The translations under genes and the position numbers were made by a program. A model generated the notes under the pieces. It ran no database searches. It had not been told where the DNA came from and saw only the letters and a list, made by a program, of their open reading frames with translations. From NCBI GenBank assembly GCA_934546725.1, contig CAKTED010000121.1, forward strand, positions 1 to 5,611: a stretch of DNA of 5,611 nt, in the 5' to 3' direction. This document shows positions 5,555-5,611 of the stretch, piece by piece (positions within the stretch are counted from its first letter, which is position 1; every line of letters starts with the position of its first letter). Origin of the DNA: an uncultured Oscillospiraceae bacterium. GTDB taxonomy: Bacteria > Bacillota > Clostridia > Oscillospirales > Oscillospiraceae.

Positions 5555-5611
5555 TCCGGCGCGTAGGCTCCACAGGTAAAAAAGTAGCATGAACAGCATC
5601 GACCCGTATGC
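5555..5611 (+). other. Downstream intergenic DNA, possible start of a next gene
   Basis: These 57 bases follow the lipoprotein stop. No hairpin with a T-tract is visible, so transcription may continue. An ATG at 5589 opens a frame reading MNSIDPY to the edge; only a weak AGG (5574-5576) lies upstream at 12 nt. It could be the N-terminus of an ABC permease gene or chance; seven codons do not decide it. Confidence 0.2.

Noticed and set aside
3275..5599. A very long minus-strand open frame (774 codons) opposite the C-S lyase end and the lipoprotein gene
   Set aside because: It is exactly in phase with the codons of both plus-strand genes. It stays open because those genes lack the codons TTA, CTA and TCA over that range; it ends at the TCA codon of Ser235 in the lyase. 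The plus-strand proteins have clear family motifs and ribosome binding sites, so the antisense frame is a codon-usage shadow.
1..5611. CRISPR arrays, tRNA or rRNA genes, insertion sequences, riboswitches
   Set aside because: No regularly spaced repeats, no transposase-like frame, no tRNA-like cloverleaf and no recognisable riboswitch core were seen; the gaps are too short or AT-rich for them apart from 946-1127, which shows only promoter-like elements.

Overview
The window looks like a chromosomal segment from a Gram-positive, probably anaerobic, gut-type Clostridia-like bacterium (Bacillota). The pointers are strong AGGAGG-type ribosome binding sites, an exported protein with a lipobox signal peptide, a PucR-type regulator of the kind common in clostridia, moderately GC-rich genes and very AT-rich intergenic DNA. 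The taxonomic reading is an inference; no rRNA or other marker gene is present.

Layout. Positions 1-945 (minus strand) hold the N-terminal 315 residues of a PucR/CdaR-like transcriptional regulator. It starts at a GTG codon and runs off the left edge before its expected C-terminal DNA-binding domain. Positions 946-1127 are a divergent, AT-rich control region. It contains a convincing minus-strand promoter for the regulator, whose -10 box lies inside a perfect 19-bp inverted repeat (969-987), and further AT-rich palindromes towards the plus-strand operon. From 1128 rightwards are four genes on the plus strand: a PLP-dependent D-cysteine desulfhydrase-family enzyme (1128-2153), a RidA-type enamine/imine deaminase (2193-2564), a MalY/PatB-type C-S beta-lyase (2573-3751) and a large lipoprotein solute-binding component of an ABC importer (3806-5554). 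The last 57 bases carry only a possible start of the next gene.

How the genes may work together. The two PLP enzymes come from unrelated folds (fold type II and fold type I), but both families perform beta-elimination on sulfur amino acids and release 2-aminoacrylate. RidA, encoded between them, is the enzyme that hydrolyses 2-aminoacrylate to pyruvate and ammonia. The set therefore reads as a small catabolic cassette that cleaves C-S bonds in cysteine-like compounds, possibly of both D and L configuration, disposes of the reactive intermediate, and is controlled by a divergent, probably self-regulated, PucR-type sensor. The binding lipoprotein presumably brings in the substrate, although its family is better known for oligosaccharides, so the real substrate is open. 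This combination, with an unassigned substrate, is the most interesting thing in the window.
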